Source: Anisodus tanguticus
Taxonomy: Eukaryota; Streptophyta; Magnoliopsida; Solanales; Solanaceae
Length of the DNA stretch: 64,000 nucleotides
Assembly (NCBI GenBank): GCA_034509755.1
Contig: CM067545.1
Coordinates: 43,517,062-43,581,061, forward strand
Reading direction: 5' to 3'
The translations under genes were made by a program, and so were the position numbers. Under the pieces are notes generated by a model. The model had not been told where the DNA came from. It saw only the letters and a list, made by a program, of their open reading frames with translations, and did not search any database. Position 1 is the stretch's first letter; each line of letters starts with the position of its first letter. Shown piece by piece: positions 11,360 to 22,800 of the stretch.

Positions 11360-14300
11360 TGTTGACACCTAAGTTTTACCCTCAAATACTTTTATTTAAT
11401 TACTCAAGGTTCCCAAATCATTATGCATATTACAAAGCAAAAATGATTTTATAAAATTATCTCGGTGACATTTTGCCATTTTATTTGGAAAAATATCATC
11501 GAATATATTATTATATATCATTTGCCTATTTTCACATATTTTTAAGAAATATCTATCAATTTTTATAAATTAAAGAAGGCAATTATCTAATTAATTATCT
11601 AAATTAACTGTTATAAATTGATTAATATTTTACACCATAAAATAGAAATTGAATTAATTAAATAAAGTTTCAAATAACATCTCATTTTATTTCTCAATTT
11701 TAAAGGATTTTATGTTTTTATGGCTTTTATTTAAAGAATTTTTCAATTTTAACTCTAATTGATTTCAATTGGCCATTTTGAACACAATTGGCCAATTGAA
11801 ATGACAAGTGGAACATTTTAAATTAATTCAGGCTATATTTGCAAAATCTAACCGTAATAACCCCACCCTTTTTAATACTGGTTTTTGGGCCTCATTTTCC
11901 CTCTTATATCGGCCGAGCCCAGAACATCAAGGACTTGACCCAGTCCAGTACGCGCTTAAGGGGTGTAAAGTCGTTTCCCCCTTTTCATTTTCATGAAATC
12001 CGCCAAGGGTTGTCAAAACCCTAGCACCGCCGTGCTCTCCTTCCTCTCTCTCCTCGTTACCACTTTTAGCAACGACGCAGAGCCTTGCTTTTCTGCGTAC
12101 CATGCGTGCCCGGATAAGAAAAATACAATTAATGGACACTCTACCTACCCCCCACCAGTACTACGTGAGGTAACACCCTCCCCTACTATCTCTCCTCTCT
12201 ATTTCTACAAAATATTGATGGGTTTGTCCCATTTGAGAACGAAAATCATTTTTCATTGGCCAAAATTTTCTCTTTTTAAATTTAAATAAAAAATTAGTGG
12301 AAAAAAAATTCTCCCACATCGGTGTTGGGCAAGAAATTAGGGCTTTAGGGTTCTATATAAAGAATCACGTCCTTCTTTTCTTCACCAAGTCTTGAACGGT
12401 AGAAATTCCTAAAAGTTCGAGCACAAGTCTCAAATTGTGAGCAACTTGGAAACCCTAGAATATTTTCTAAGGTTTTATGATATTTTAAACCTTTTTTTCC
12501 TTTTAATTTTGTGCGGTGTGGCTAAGTTTGTTGGATTGGATAAGAAGCTTTCCACCTCGGATTCTCGATCAAGACTGCGCATCAAAGAGGTAAACCCGAA
12601 GCCCTCTCAGTCTTTTTTCTTCTTGTACTTCTGTGTTCTATGTGGATTTGTGTTAATTAGGGGGTTAATTTTAGCTATTCATGCTACTATGTGCTTAAAT
12701 AAGTTGTATTAAGCATGATAATTTGCTTAATTAAGGTTAATGAGGTTTTGATATGTTTTAGGGTCTTTATTAATGTGATGTGAGTATTTTGTATGAACAT
12801 TTGATTAGTTAAAATCTCTGTTCTAGGCCAGTTAATATCTAAATATGATGTTTGGTTACCTTGTTTTAGAACCTAAGTTTTTGTAGTCTATTAAGTTATC
12901 GTTTAGGTCTGTGTCTTATGTTGAAAATGTTATTTGGTATCTGTTCAAGGGGGTTGTGATGTTAGTTAGTCAAATACCATGATATTTGCTTATATAGTTG
13001 ATTATCTATACCATGGACATGGTGTATTGGGTTCATATCTAGCATTGTGTGCCATTTTAATGTTTGTTTAGTGAAGACTGTGATAAGAATGCCATCTGTG
13101 ATAGTCTATCTTACTCTAAAGATTATGTTATGTATAGAGCAGCCTTGAATATGTAATATGTACTATGATTTTGACTTGTCTAAACCTTATACTAAATAGT
13201 GACATGAGTCTAGCTGCTCTGTAAGTTTGAGTATATGCTTATATGAGCTGTTCATTTATCTTCTTGATGTAAGAGTAGTATGAGTTAAATTTGCTTTGAA
13301 AACCTGCCAGCATAACCATGAATCTGTGTGTATGAGTCTAGGGTGATCAATATAAGTTTTGTGTATGATTGTGTGGTTTGGATCTTTGTGGATCAATCAT
13401 AGATCCAGAAATGATTGGAGTATGTTGTCATTTCTAACTGACTCATTAAATTTTAGATATTTGGATTAGTTGTGGTGGGAAAGATATTGACTTAGAGGTT
13501 GTTTTATGTTAATTGTGCCATGATTTGATTAAGAGTGCCACTATGCCCAATATATAGTCTAACTTGACTATATGCTTAACTTAGATTGAGTAATTTTGCA
13601 TCTAAAAAAATGTTATTCTTGTTTGGAGGATTTCCTATTTCTGTGTCCAACATGTTCACTAAACTAGCCATGACATACCCCTATCTATCTAAGTGTTCTT
13701 AAGCCTAGAATAGCATGAATTTACCCTTCACCCCCCTCTTGTATACTCAAGAGCATGTCTCTAGGATGAATGTTCAGGGTTATTTCTATTTTTCCCCTCA
13801 TAGTTGTTGAGCTATCTCATGTATGTGTGGATATGATAGGTGCCAATCTAGCTAATACAAGGTATGTCTAGGACCTTGTATATTTGGTATAGTATGAGCA
13901 ACCCTTGTATGTAAAGATATGTTTTATGATTGGTCGTTTGGTCTATGTTACTACATTCATGTGCTTGCCCTGCTTTGCCTCAATCTCATTTTGCTTAGTG
14001 AATGAAACCTGATTAGGGCCTTACATACGTAGTTCTGATCCAAGTAACTCTATGCAAATTGAGGTGCTATAACTGAATCCCCACGCCCTCCTGAACTGAC
14101 CCTATATATCTCTTTTTTACTTGTCTAAGTATGAAAAGACACGCATGATAGCATGCTGTTCTCCATTATTTATTGTTTTGTGGCATGCCATGTCTATTGA
14201 ATCACTAAATGACTTATGTGCTAGCATCTTTGTTTGATAAAACCAGCCATATTATGTCAATCTTAAACCTTTGCTTGCATACATTTGACCTGCAACCATA

Positions 14301-16454
14301 ATCATATGGGCAGCATGTATAGAGCATAGTTTGGTAGATGATCTTGAAACATGGCTTGAGAAGATATCCTCTAAGAACAAAAGGTCTTAGCTTCTTATTG
14401 AAATGATACATGTAGACTGCCCATTAGGATTTATGTTGTGCTTATTTCCAATTTTTGAATTATTCATGTAAACCTTTTGTCCTACAAATGATCTAGTACA
14501 AGTAAGGATAAGTGCTACATGTTTTCTCTTTCTTGTATTGTATATGAACCTATTTTTGAAGTGCTTATGCTTGATTGTCTGATTCTCTGAATAATATCCC
14601 TAGGAAAGCATGTCATCTGCCCGGTAGGTGTACAACTAATCTCTTATGTGCTAATATACCGTTTGTATGTGCTTGTTGAGTTTGAAGCTTAGGCATAGAG
14701 ATAGGCTCAGTTTTGGGTAAGTACAGATGTCTTTAGGTGATTTTACTCTACCTAGTTCAGTCCTCCTCCTTCTGCATGAACCTAGTGCTTGTTAGAGCTA
14801 TCTTTGCCCCTCTAATTAAGTTAAACCTGGTCATTAGTGCCTATAGCCTAAGTTTGTTCGCCCTTTTGCTTGATAGTATCATGGGAATGCTCTATGTTTC
14901 ATCTTACAATCTGAAGTTATCATCTTATCTATTTCTTGTGTGAAGTATACAAGTGGTATACTTCAGAATATATAAGGTGTGAAGCTCGGGTATAAACCTG
15001 CTGTATATTGGAGTTATGTATCTTTGTATACTCCCAAGTATATCACATATCTCTGAAATATTCTGTATATCATCATGTCAATTGAGTTTGCATGTTGAGT
15101 GTTGGCTTTGTTAATAGTTTAAGATTCATTTTAATGGGTCTATCTACTTTCTTCTCTTCTGAAATCTGAGAATAGTTTGTTGGGCCTATCTACTTTTTTA
15201 TTTCCTTTCAAAGGGTGAAGCCCATATTTTTAGTTACATGGGCAGTGGCTCTGGGCTTTGTCTTTGTTTACAAGATTATGCGAATTATAGATGACATATG
15301 TATGTGGGCTTAAATTCGGTTCCCTTTATTTACGTTATCATGTTATTTACATGATACGTTGTTGGGTGCTTTCTAACTCCCCTATTTGTTTTTTCCTCTC
15401 CTTTGCATGTCTCATGGGCTTATGTGCCCACATTTCGTTGACTCCACGATTTGCTCGAGCCTGTTGGACTGAAAAGCCCAACTACATTTCTTTCATCGAG
15501 TCTGATTGCTAGAAGGCTCAACCATGAGTAAAAATGGTTTGAAGGCCCAATCATGAGTGAAAATGACGTAGAAAATTAGGAGTCTATTTTCTCATGCGGA
15601 AACTGGTGGGTGGGTATAGCCGGTATACCCACCAGCCCGCTTTGCTTTATTTACATTTTATTTGATTGTAGATATTGTATTTGTTTATTTGTAAAACCTT
15701 AACTATTATTGGAACCCATAGGGTAGAATTTAATTGATACTATATAGTTGCCACCTTTTACAAAATAGAATCTATTTATAATTTTAATCCGATTAATTAA
15801 TGAAAGAATCTTTATTTTCAAACACCTCGGTTATTTTCGTAAATTCCTTTAAAGTGCCAATAATTTTGAAAACATAAGGTGAAGAATAGTCCCAACCTAA
15901 AATAAGTTGTAAACAAAGGTTGTTTTAGCATAAGTTTAAATGCCTTTTCTTAAATAATTTTTAATTTGTTAAAAACATATCCTTTATAGATTGGAGTTTG
16001 GGGAAAGAAAAAGAATATTGGTTGACCTCTCTTTACAAATAAAAGGTTTTGATAAAGTTATATATTTTTATTCTCTACTTTTATAAAGATGAATACTTTT
16101 AAACAAAACAAATTTCTTTCTATACTCTATTTGATGAAAACAAAGGAAATTACTTTCTAAAAAAAAAAAAATCACAAAGGGGGATTTTGTACTTTTTTAA
16201 AAAAGTGTTGTGTGAAAAATGCTAAAACTTTGGCAATGGTTTTGAATGACAATATATATTTTGCAATAATTTTGAACATTTTCATTATATAAGACCATCA
16301 ACCATATTCTACGAATCCTTAATATCGGGGTGCCTAACACCTTCCTCGAAAGATAACTTGAATCATTACCCCGAACTCTGGTTAATTTAGATTTTTTTTG
16401 TTATTTTTGAAAAAACCTTTAAAATATGATTTTTCTAGTTTTTCTTATAAATTA
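11360..16454 (+). repeat. Long LTR of a Tat/Ogre-like Ty3-gypsy element
   Basis: It begins TGTTGACACCTAAGTTTTAC right after a purine tract. It ends just before TGGCGACTCT, the start of the PBS used by this lineage, which is complementary to a tRNA-Arg 3' end. At about 5.1 kb it has the size expected for Ogre LTRs. The interior is T-rich with no gene; frames at 11808-12289, 12437-12712 and 14737-15512 look like chance. A small hairpin (TGGGTATA/TATACCCA) lies at about 15608-15632. Promoter elements are described separately. The outer edge at 16454 is uncertain by a few bases. Confidence 0.6.
12312..12362 (+). promoter_or_regulatory. USE-like box plus TATA box in the Ogre-like LTR
   Basis: TCCCACATCG at 12312-12321 matches the core of the plant snRNA upstream sequence element (consensus RTCCCACATCG). 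TATATAA follows at 12354-12360, leaving 32 bp between them, close to the spacing in plant Pol II snRNA genes. The first base of the consensus is C here and not a purine. A TTAGGGCTTTAGGGTTC telobox-like run lies between the two. Transcription would begin near 12390, inside the LTR. Confidence 0.5.
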
Positions 16455-16456
16455 GG

Positions 16457-16467
16457 TGGCGACTCTT
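16457..16467 (+). other. PBS-like site (tRNA-Arg type)
   Basis: TGGCGACTCT matches the first ten bases of the tRNA-Arg-type primer site of Tat/Ogre elements, then diverges into AT-rich DNA. A PBS following this LTR means the LTR also sits at the 5' side of an interior that is now absent. Confidence 0.45.
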
Positions 16468-16543
16468 TATAAATAAATAAATTTCAAGAGTGCACGAGTT
16501 ATTCAGTAGTTTTTATGCCTCCATGTAAAAGTGAACCGTAACA

Positions 16544-16712
16544 ATTAGAATTTGATATTTTATTCATGTCTAGTTAAGATTTATAGTCAAAATTAATATA
16601 GGACTAGATTTTCTTGTTTTGAGTTAAAGTATGTTTCTTACTATTATAAATAGGGTGCTGCTAGCAATTTTCAAAATAAGAGAAAACAATGAGATATCGT
16701 ATTTTTTCTTCA
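16544..16712 (+). repeat. Left LTR of the TRIM-like element (5'-truncated)
   Basis: It starts ATTAGAATTTGATATTTT and ends TTTTTTCTTCA, two or three bases before the PBS. It contains ACTATTATAAATAGGG, a probable TATA box, near 16639. It matches 17876-18047. Confidence 0.75.
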
Positions 16713-16949
16713 AATTGGTATCAGAGCTTCTACGATCCTGGTAGATAATCAAAGAGCTTCTACTGCCGGTGGACTGCACTAGCCAATATGTGTCGTCCGT
16801 CTGGCAAATATTATGATGGCAAATGTCGGGCCAATGAGATATATATATGCATGAAAAACAATCATGGTGAGAAGGATTGAAAAAAAAATATTATAGGTTC
16901 AAAAGAGTGCAATCAAATATGACACAAGAGGAAGAGGAAGAAATCAACA

Positions 16950-17795
16950 AATTTGAATGTTGAAGAGAAAGTGCTACAATAAATTGGAAGGTTGTAGAGA
17001 AAATGCTCCAATAATTGAAGGTTGAAGAGAAAGTGGTTCAACAATTGAAGGTTGGTGAGAAAGTGTATCAACAAAATTGGAATATTGGAGAGAAAGTGTT
17101 CCAACGATTGTGAAGGTTGGTGAGAAAGTGCATCAACAAAATTAGAATATTTGAGAGAAAGTACTCTAACGATTGTGAAGGTTGAAGAGAAAGTGTTTCA
17201 ACAATGAAGGTTGATGAGAAAGTACATCAATAAAATTGAAATGTTGGAGAGAAAGTACTCCAACAATTGAAGGCTGAAGAGAAAGTGTTTCAATAATTGA
17301 AGGTTGATAAGAAAGTACATCAACAAATTGGAATGTTGGAGAGAAAATGCTCCAACAATTGTGAAGGTTGAAGAGAAAGTGCTTCAATAATTAAGGTTAA
17401 TGAGAAAGTGCATCAACAAAATTGGAATGTTGGAGAGAAAGTGATCCAACAATTGTGAAGTTTGAAGAGAAAATGCTGCAACAACTGAAGGTTGATGAGA
17501 AAGTCCATCAACAAATTGGAATGTTGGAGAGAAAGTGTTTCAACGATTGCTAAGGTTGAAGAGAAGGTGCTTCAACAATTGAAGATTGATGAGAAAGTGT
17601 ATCAACAAATTGGAATGTTGGAAAGAACGTGCTCCAACGATTGAAGGATGGAGAGAAGGTGCTTCAACAATTGAAGGTTGACGAGAAAGTGCTTCAACAA
17701 ATTGGAAGATGGTGATTGGCGGTTGAAGAGGAAGTGCTTCAACAATTGATGGGTTGCAAACAAGTGCTTCAACAATTAGAAGATGGTGATAAATG
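16950..17795 (+). repeat. Array of ~31-bp hairpin units in three alternating types
   Basis: About 27 units follow each other, many of the form GTTGxxG-AGAAAGTG-CxxCAAC. Three stem types alternate with a ~93-bp higher-order period: GTTGAAG/CTTCAAC (for example 17555-17576), GTTGATG/CATCAAC (17491-17512) and GTTGGAG/CTCCAAC (17243-17264 and 17335-17356). The loop AGAAAGTG stays nearly constant while the stems change together. Several imperfect units keep pairing through G-U wobbles. In one frame the array could be read as a VEEKVLQQLKVDEKVHQQ-like peptide, but stops and length changes break it. Confidence 0.85.
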
Positions 17796-17834
17796 CATCA
17801 AAGATTGGAGATATAACTTTGAATTACGGGAGAA

Positions 17835-18047
17835 TGTTGGAAATAATAATTTAAAGTTGTAGGAAATCAAATTTGATTAGAATTTGATATTTTAATTCAT
17901 GTCTAGTTAGGATTTATAGTCAAAATTAATATAAGAATATGTTTTTCTGTTTTGAGTTAAAGTAGGTTTTCTTACTATTATAAATATGGGTGCTTCTAGC
18001 AATTTTCATAACAAGAGAGAACAATGAGAAATTGTAATTTTCCTTCA
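17835..18047 (+). repeat. Right LTR of the TRIM-like element
   Basis: It begins TGTTGGAAATAATAATTT after a purine-rich run and ends TTTTCCTTCA, where an RTE LINE tail abuts. ACTATTATAAATATGGG near 17969 is the probable TATA box. Confidence 0.75.
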
Positions 18048-18640
18048 TACAACAACATCATACCCAGTGTAATCCTACGCGGTGGGGTCTGAGGTGGGTA
18101 AAGTATACGCAGACCTTAACTCTACTTTGGGAGGTAGAGGTTGTTTCCGGAAGACCCTCGGCTCAAGAGAAAATATGACAAAAAGGTCAGATAAGGTCTG
18201 AAGAAAGTAAAGTAAAGTAAAGTACAAAGATCAGGACAAAATACTATAGCTAAACATTAATGGAGAGATTTTAACAGTAAATGCATCAGACTAGTATGAT
18301 AATCGAAGTACAAAAAAGAGTAGATAGTAACAGAAAATCGAAGGGCAGGAACCCACGAGATAACATTATGTCTGCTAGTATGGAAGGATACATGAGACAT
18401 GTACTACTACCTAACCCTCTACCATAATCTGCGTTCTTCACAACCTCCTATTTAGGGTCATATCCTCGGTAAGTTGCAACTACGCCATGTCCTTCTTAAT
18501 CACTTTTCCCCAATACTTTTTTAGACTACCCCTGCCTCTTCTGAACTCATCTAAAGACAACATTTCACACCTCTGCACCAGGGCCTCTGTGTCTCTTCTA
18601 TAAACATGCCCGGACCACCTCGGCATCACTTCCAGAAAAG
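18048..18640 (-). pseudogene. RTE-type LINE, 5'-truncated fragment
   Basis: On the minus strand this reads as the last ~65 codons of an RTE reverse-transcriptase ORF. Landmarks are GHVYRRDTEALVQRC, RGSLKKYWGKVIKKDMAQ, LQLTEDMTLNRRL and RTQIMVEG at the end. It is followed by a 3' UTR with the familiar solanaceous tail (GAGCCGAGGGTCTTCC, then GGTCTGCGTATAC) and a GTTGTTGTA end at 18048. A TGA replaces the Trp codon after NRRL, so the copy is dead. It is truncated at its 5' side near 18640. Confidence 0.8.
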
Positions 18641-19803
18641 AATATTAATTTTTTATATTTAGTAGTACTATTTAATTTCAAAATGCCATCTGAAATGTAC
18701 AGGACTATAAAACTCAAAGAACATTTTAATTTAAAATTACAAAGTTTAAAATAAGTTTTCACTTTCTTAAACTTTATATCTAGTCAAATTAAGACACATA
18801 AAATAAAGTAGAGGGAGTATTATTTCTATAAGAAGATTTGAAAAAACAATTTTAGTTCCAAATATTATTTTCTTAAGTGGTGTAGGTACTTATTTTCGAG
18901 TCGATGGTCTATCAGAAATAATTTCTCTATCTCTTCTAGACAGAGATAAGACTTGCGTACACTCTATCTTTTCTAGACACTTGTAGAATTACACTGTACA
19001 GATACTTCAGTCATAGGTTTGATAGTTCGACTGAAATGCTTACAAAAGAATAAAAAAATTCAAACTATGATATTGTGAAAAAGGAATTGAGGATCGCATT
19101 TCAGATCACGAGTCTTCAAATTGATACTCGATTTTTAAGTTTTAACTGTCAAAATTAGAATTTCAACCTTCGAGTATGAAATTAGACTCTTACAAAGCCT
19201 AAATTCAAAACTGTATCCAAACTAAAATTTAAAGTCTGAAATTAGTTTTGAGATTTGCAAAACTTTAATTTTCTTTTCTATAGATTTCGACTATTAGAAG
19301 AGCCTCAAAATGGGCTACGCGATGACACAATCTGGGCTATTTGAAGTCAAAACAGAAATGCCTTTTCCTACAAGTATGCTAATTAATTAAACAAACATTG
19401 GAACACATATTCAAAACCAATAAAGAAAAAAAAAGTTTCTCTTTTTCAAATAAAATAAAACAAATCTTCCAAGAAACAAGCCAAAAATATTAGTCTTGAT
19501 TGAGTCCAATACTCCAATCTTATCCAAATACCCATTCGCCCATTTCTATATTGATCGGCATCGAAAGGCGCGCCAAACTACCTCCTCTCAATCCAATGAC
19601 ATACCTCCACGTGGAATGCCCACCGTGTCTACACGTCACCCTACCGTTCCGTAGAAACTATTTCAACTCTCTCCAAACCACCTCAAAACATTTCCATTTC
19701 CAACCTCCATAACCATAACACGTCTCTCTCTCTCTTTCAACCTATACATACACAATTCTGTATCTATACATTCATTGATTTATCATTTTTATTTCAAGAT
19801 TTC
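18641..19803 (+). promoter_or_regulatory. Intergenic DNA and ACX3-like gene promoter
   Basis: 18641-18820 resembles half of a degenerate Stowaway-type element (AGTAGAGGGAGTATTA at its right side). The remainder is AT-rich with no gene. Close to the ACX3-like start lie a perfect G-box in TCCACGTGGA (CCACGTGG at 19607-19614), an ACGT core in ACACGTCAC (about 19631-19639) and a CT-rich leader (CTCTCTCTCTCT, about 19722-19736). The G-box suggests bZIP/bHLH control, but this is inference only. Confidence 0.5.
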
Positions 19804-22800
19804 ATGGACCCTCAAAAGATCAGCTCAAAGGGTGTCAGAAACACTGAAGAAAACGAAGAAAGCGTGAACCGACGAATCAATCGGCTAACATTACACTTGA
19901 ACCCGGTTCAGCACTTGGACCTCCCGGTTCATCCCTTAGAGCTGCTAACATGCGCGGCTAGGGTGAAGGCGATTAGCGTGAGCACTGCAACACTGTCGGA
20001 ATACATGAGAGGGAAACATAGGGATATACAGGAACAAGTATTTGCGTACTTTAATTCAAGACCGGAACTTCAGACACCAATAGAGATATCGAAAGATGAA
20101 CATAGGGAATTGTGCATGAAACAACTAGTGGGGTTGGTTAGGGAAGGTGGGATAAGGCCATTTAGGTATGTGGTTGATGATCCGGCTAAGTATTTTGCTA
20201 TCGCTGAAGCTGTTGGAAGCGTTGACATGTCACTTGGTATCAAAATGGGTGTTCAGTATAGGTAATTTCTTTTTATTTTCCCTCACCGCATTGAATTTAT
20301 TAAATATTTTTTAGAATTGAAGTCGGAATTACAGATATATCTCTAATTTGAATTAGAGTAGCACTTGGATTTATATACTCCCTCCATTATATTAAGTTCT
20401 TTGACTTGGCACAAAGTTTAAAAAATAAAGTAACAACTCACAGAAATTTGTGGGGATAAAAATCATTTTATTAAGGGTATAAAGGTGAAGTTAGAGTTGA
20501 ATTGTTACTAAATATAGAAACGCATTCTATTTGGCACTGGCTAAAAAGGAAAGGAGTAAGTAATTAGTACTCCTCCATCCCAATTTATGTGACACAATTG
20601 GGATTTTTGAGATTCAAACTTCTAAACTTTGATCGTGAATTCGGAAATAGAAGCTTTAGGTTTTTTTGAAATAAAATTTATATATTTGGAAACTATGTCA
20701 AAAGTACTATAAATCACACTAATTAACAACTAAAAATATTTAAAAGGCATATGAGGAAATTATAGTCAAAGAAAAACTTGGTTGCCTCTCGAAATTTTAA
20801 TTGTCACATAAATTGGGACGAAGGGAGTAATAAGAATACGTATTCGTAGTGCTCATTTTGGGTTTTAGCTAGCCTTTGTTTTGTTTTGTTTGTTTGTTTG
20901 TTTGTTTTTATAGTTTCTCTTTTTTGGGGGAGGAGTTAGAGGTGTGGGGAATTTAGCCACTTAAGTGTAGTTGGTATGAATCAATTTGGTGCTATGTGAG
21001 AATCATTTATTGGATTTTTCTTTGTGCTGATATTAGCCAGAAAGATCAGATAATTTAGGTAATTACTATAATAATTTGTGGAAATTTAGGTAATATATAC
21101 CAGAAAGATCATTTACAAGGACTAATAGGATAGGTAATATATACCAGAAAGATATTTACAAGGACTATTAGGATTCCAAAATACGTGTTGATGAAGTTTC
21201 TGAAGATCCTTTTGGGTTCTATATCTTTATTTGAGTTCAAGAGCATGAATAGAAACAGAACAGATAGCCTTCCTTTTGAATAAGAGGGTATGGACCTAGA
21301 AGCTGAGCCAGGATTTGAAAGCTTATGGGTTCGGGATTCTAGTCCTTTTAAGTTACTGGGTTCTAATTTAATAATTTGTATATATACAACGAATGTTTAA
21401 GATACTGTAATACAGGCTTTGGACATAAGCTATTGGGTTCGGACGAACCCGTCAATCATACTCTATCTCCACCCTTGTTAATGAACCAATCTGATTCTTG
21501 TATTCTCAAAGCAGATATTTCATAGGATTCTAGTCAAGGCCTTGATTTGCTCGTTCGTATTTATTGAGGTAGGCTTTCAGTTTCAGGCTTAGACAATGCT
21601 GCCACTCCACTTTAGTATTGCCGTATCTCAGATCTAATCGGGACCAGATCAGACCAGAAAATTGAGCTTTCGTACTCTCTGAGCTTCAACCAATTCTCTT
21701 TTAGGCAAAAGGAAGACCTAATCTGAAAGACCTGAATGCCAAGAATGACAGACTTCAATAGCTTACATTATCCAAGAAAAAGTATAGACTTCAATAGCTT
21801 AGTGGTTCTTAATTAGGTTTACAACTGGACAGCGTGTAAAATCAACTAGTATAAAGTTTCTTGCTTTGTTGCTATTATGTACAAATGATTTAAGTTCCTC
21901 GTAAAAACGGCTTATGGACATGTTGCGTCCGATTGCCAAATTGTCATCCATGCAAGTATGCGTAAGTTAGAATTTGATGCTTTTTAGATAAATACAGGCT
22001 ATGGATCGAAGCTATTGGGTTCGGACGACCCGTCAATCATACTCTAGCTCCACCCCTGTTAAAAGCAGATATTTCATAGGGTTCTAATCAAGGCCTTGAT
22101 TTGCTCTTTCTTGTTTATTGAGGTAAACTTTCAGTTTAAGGCGTAGACAATGCTTCCACTCCACTTTAGTATAACAGCCGTATATCAGATCTAATCCGGA
22201 CCAGATCAGACCAGAAAATTGAGCTTTAGGACTCTCTGAGCTCTAGCCAATTTTCTTCTAGGAAAAAGGAAGACCTACTGAAAGACCTGAATGCCAAGAA
22301 TGACAGACTTCAATAGCTTACATTATCCAAGAAGAAGTATAGACTTCAAGAGCTTAGTGGTTCTTAATAAGGTCTTACAATTGGACAGCGTGTAAAATCA
22401 ACTATAAAGTTTCCTGCTTTGTTGCTATTATGTACTGTTAGAATAGAGGATTTCATACGCAGTATCATACTAGGAAAATGATTGTAATGTAGAATAGGAA
22501 TAGGATTTCATATATAGTATCCTAGTAGGAAAAGATTGTAATGGAGTGTCTATAATAGAGCTCAGTGTAATCATGTAGATACAACAATTCAGTAATATAT
22601 TTTCTCTCGTAATTTCTCATATGGTATCAGAGCTTCTACGATCTTGGTAGAGAATCAAAGAGCTTCCGCTGCCGGCAGACGGCACTAGAAAATGTGTGTC
22701 GCCCGTCTGGCCAAAGATAATGGTAGTGAAGATTGTAGAGAACTTTCAGATATTTATAAATAAAATATTCTCCTTCAAATAATAGAATATTATCACTGGA

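Larger units (their letters stand above)
16544..18047 (+). mobile_element. TRIM-like copia-derived mini-retrotransposon with hairpin-array core
   Basis: Terminal direct repeats lie at 16544-16712 and 17835-18047. The left copy lacks about 41 bp of the right copy's start. A perfect PBS TGGTATCAGAGC lies at 16716-16727, just inside the left LTR. The interior (about 1.1 kb) has no retroviral genes. It consists of a short leader (16728-16900) and an array of ~31-bp repeats. The leader (CTTCTACGATC, AATCAAAGAGCTTC, TGTGTCGTCCGTCTGGC) is nearly the same as that of the copia element at 22436-24565, so the two belong to one family. A purine-rich stretch GAATTACGGGAGAA precedes the right LTR. The missing left edge prevents a TSD test. 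Confidence 0.75.

Noticed and set aside
12437..12712. Open frame downstream of the USE/TATA pair as a gene
   Set aside because: It is within the T-rich LTR, has no recognisable motif and ends quickly; better seen as LTR leader.
15590..15640. GGTGGGTATA hairpin as a terminator or riboswitch
   Set aside because: It is a short imperfect inverted repeat in a plant LTR with no supporting context.
16950..17795. CRISPR-like array of regular repeats
   Set aside because: The regular spacing comes from tandem hairpin units without unique spacers, inside an LTR element in plant DNA; no cas gene is present.
21880..21990. Missing exon of the ACX3-like gene between exons 1 and 2
   Set aside because: Exons 1 and 2 join in phase and give the continuous conserved stretch GVQYSLWGGSVINLG, so no further exon is needed.
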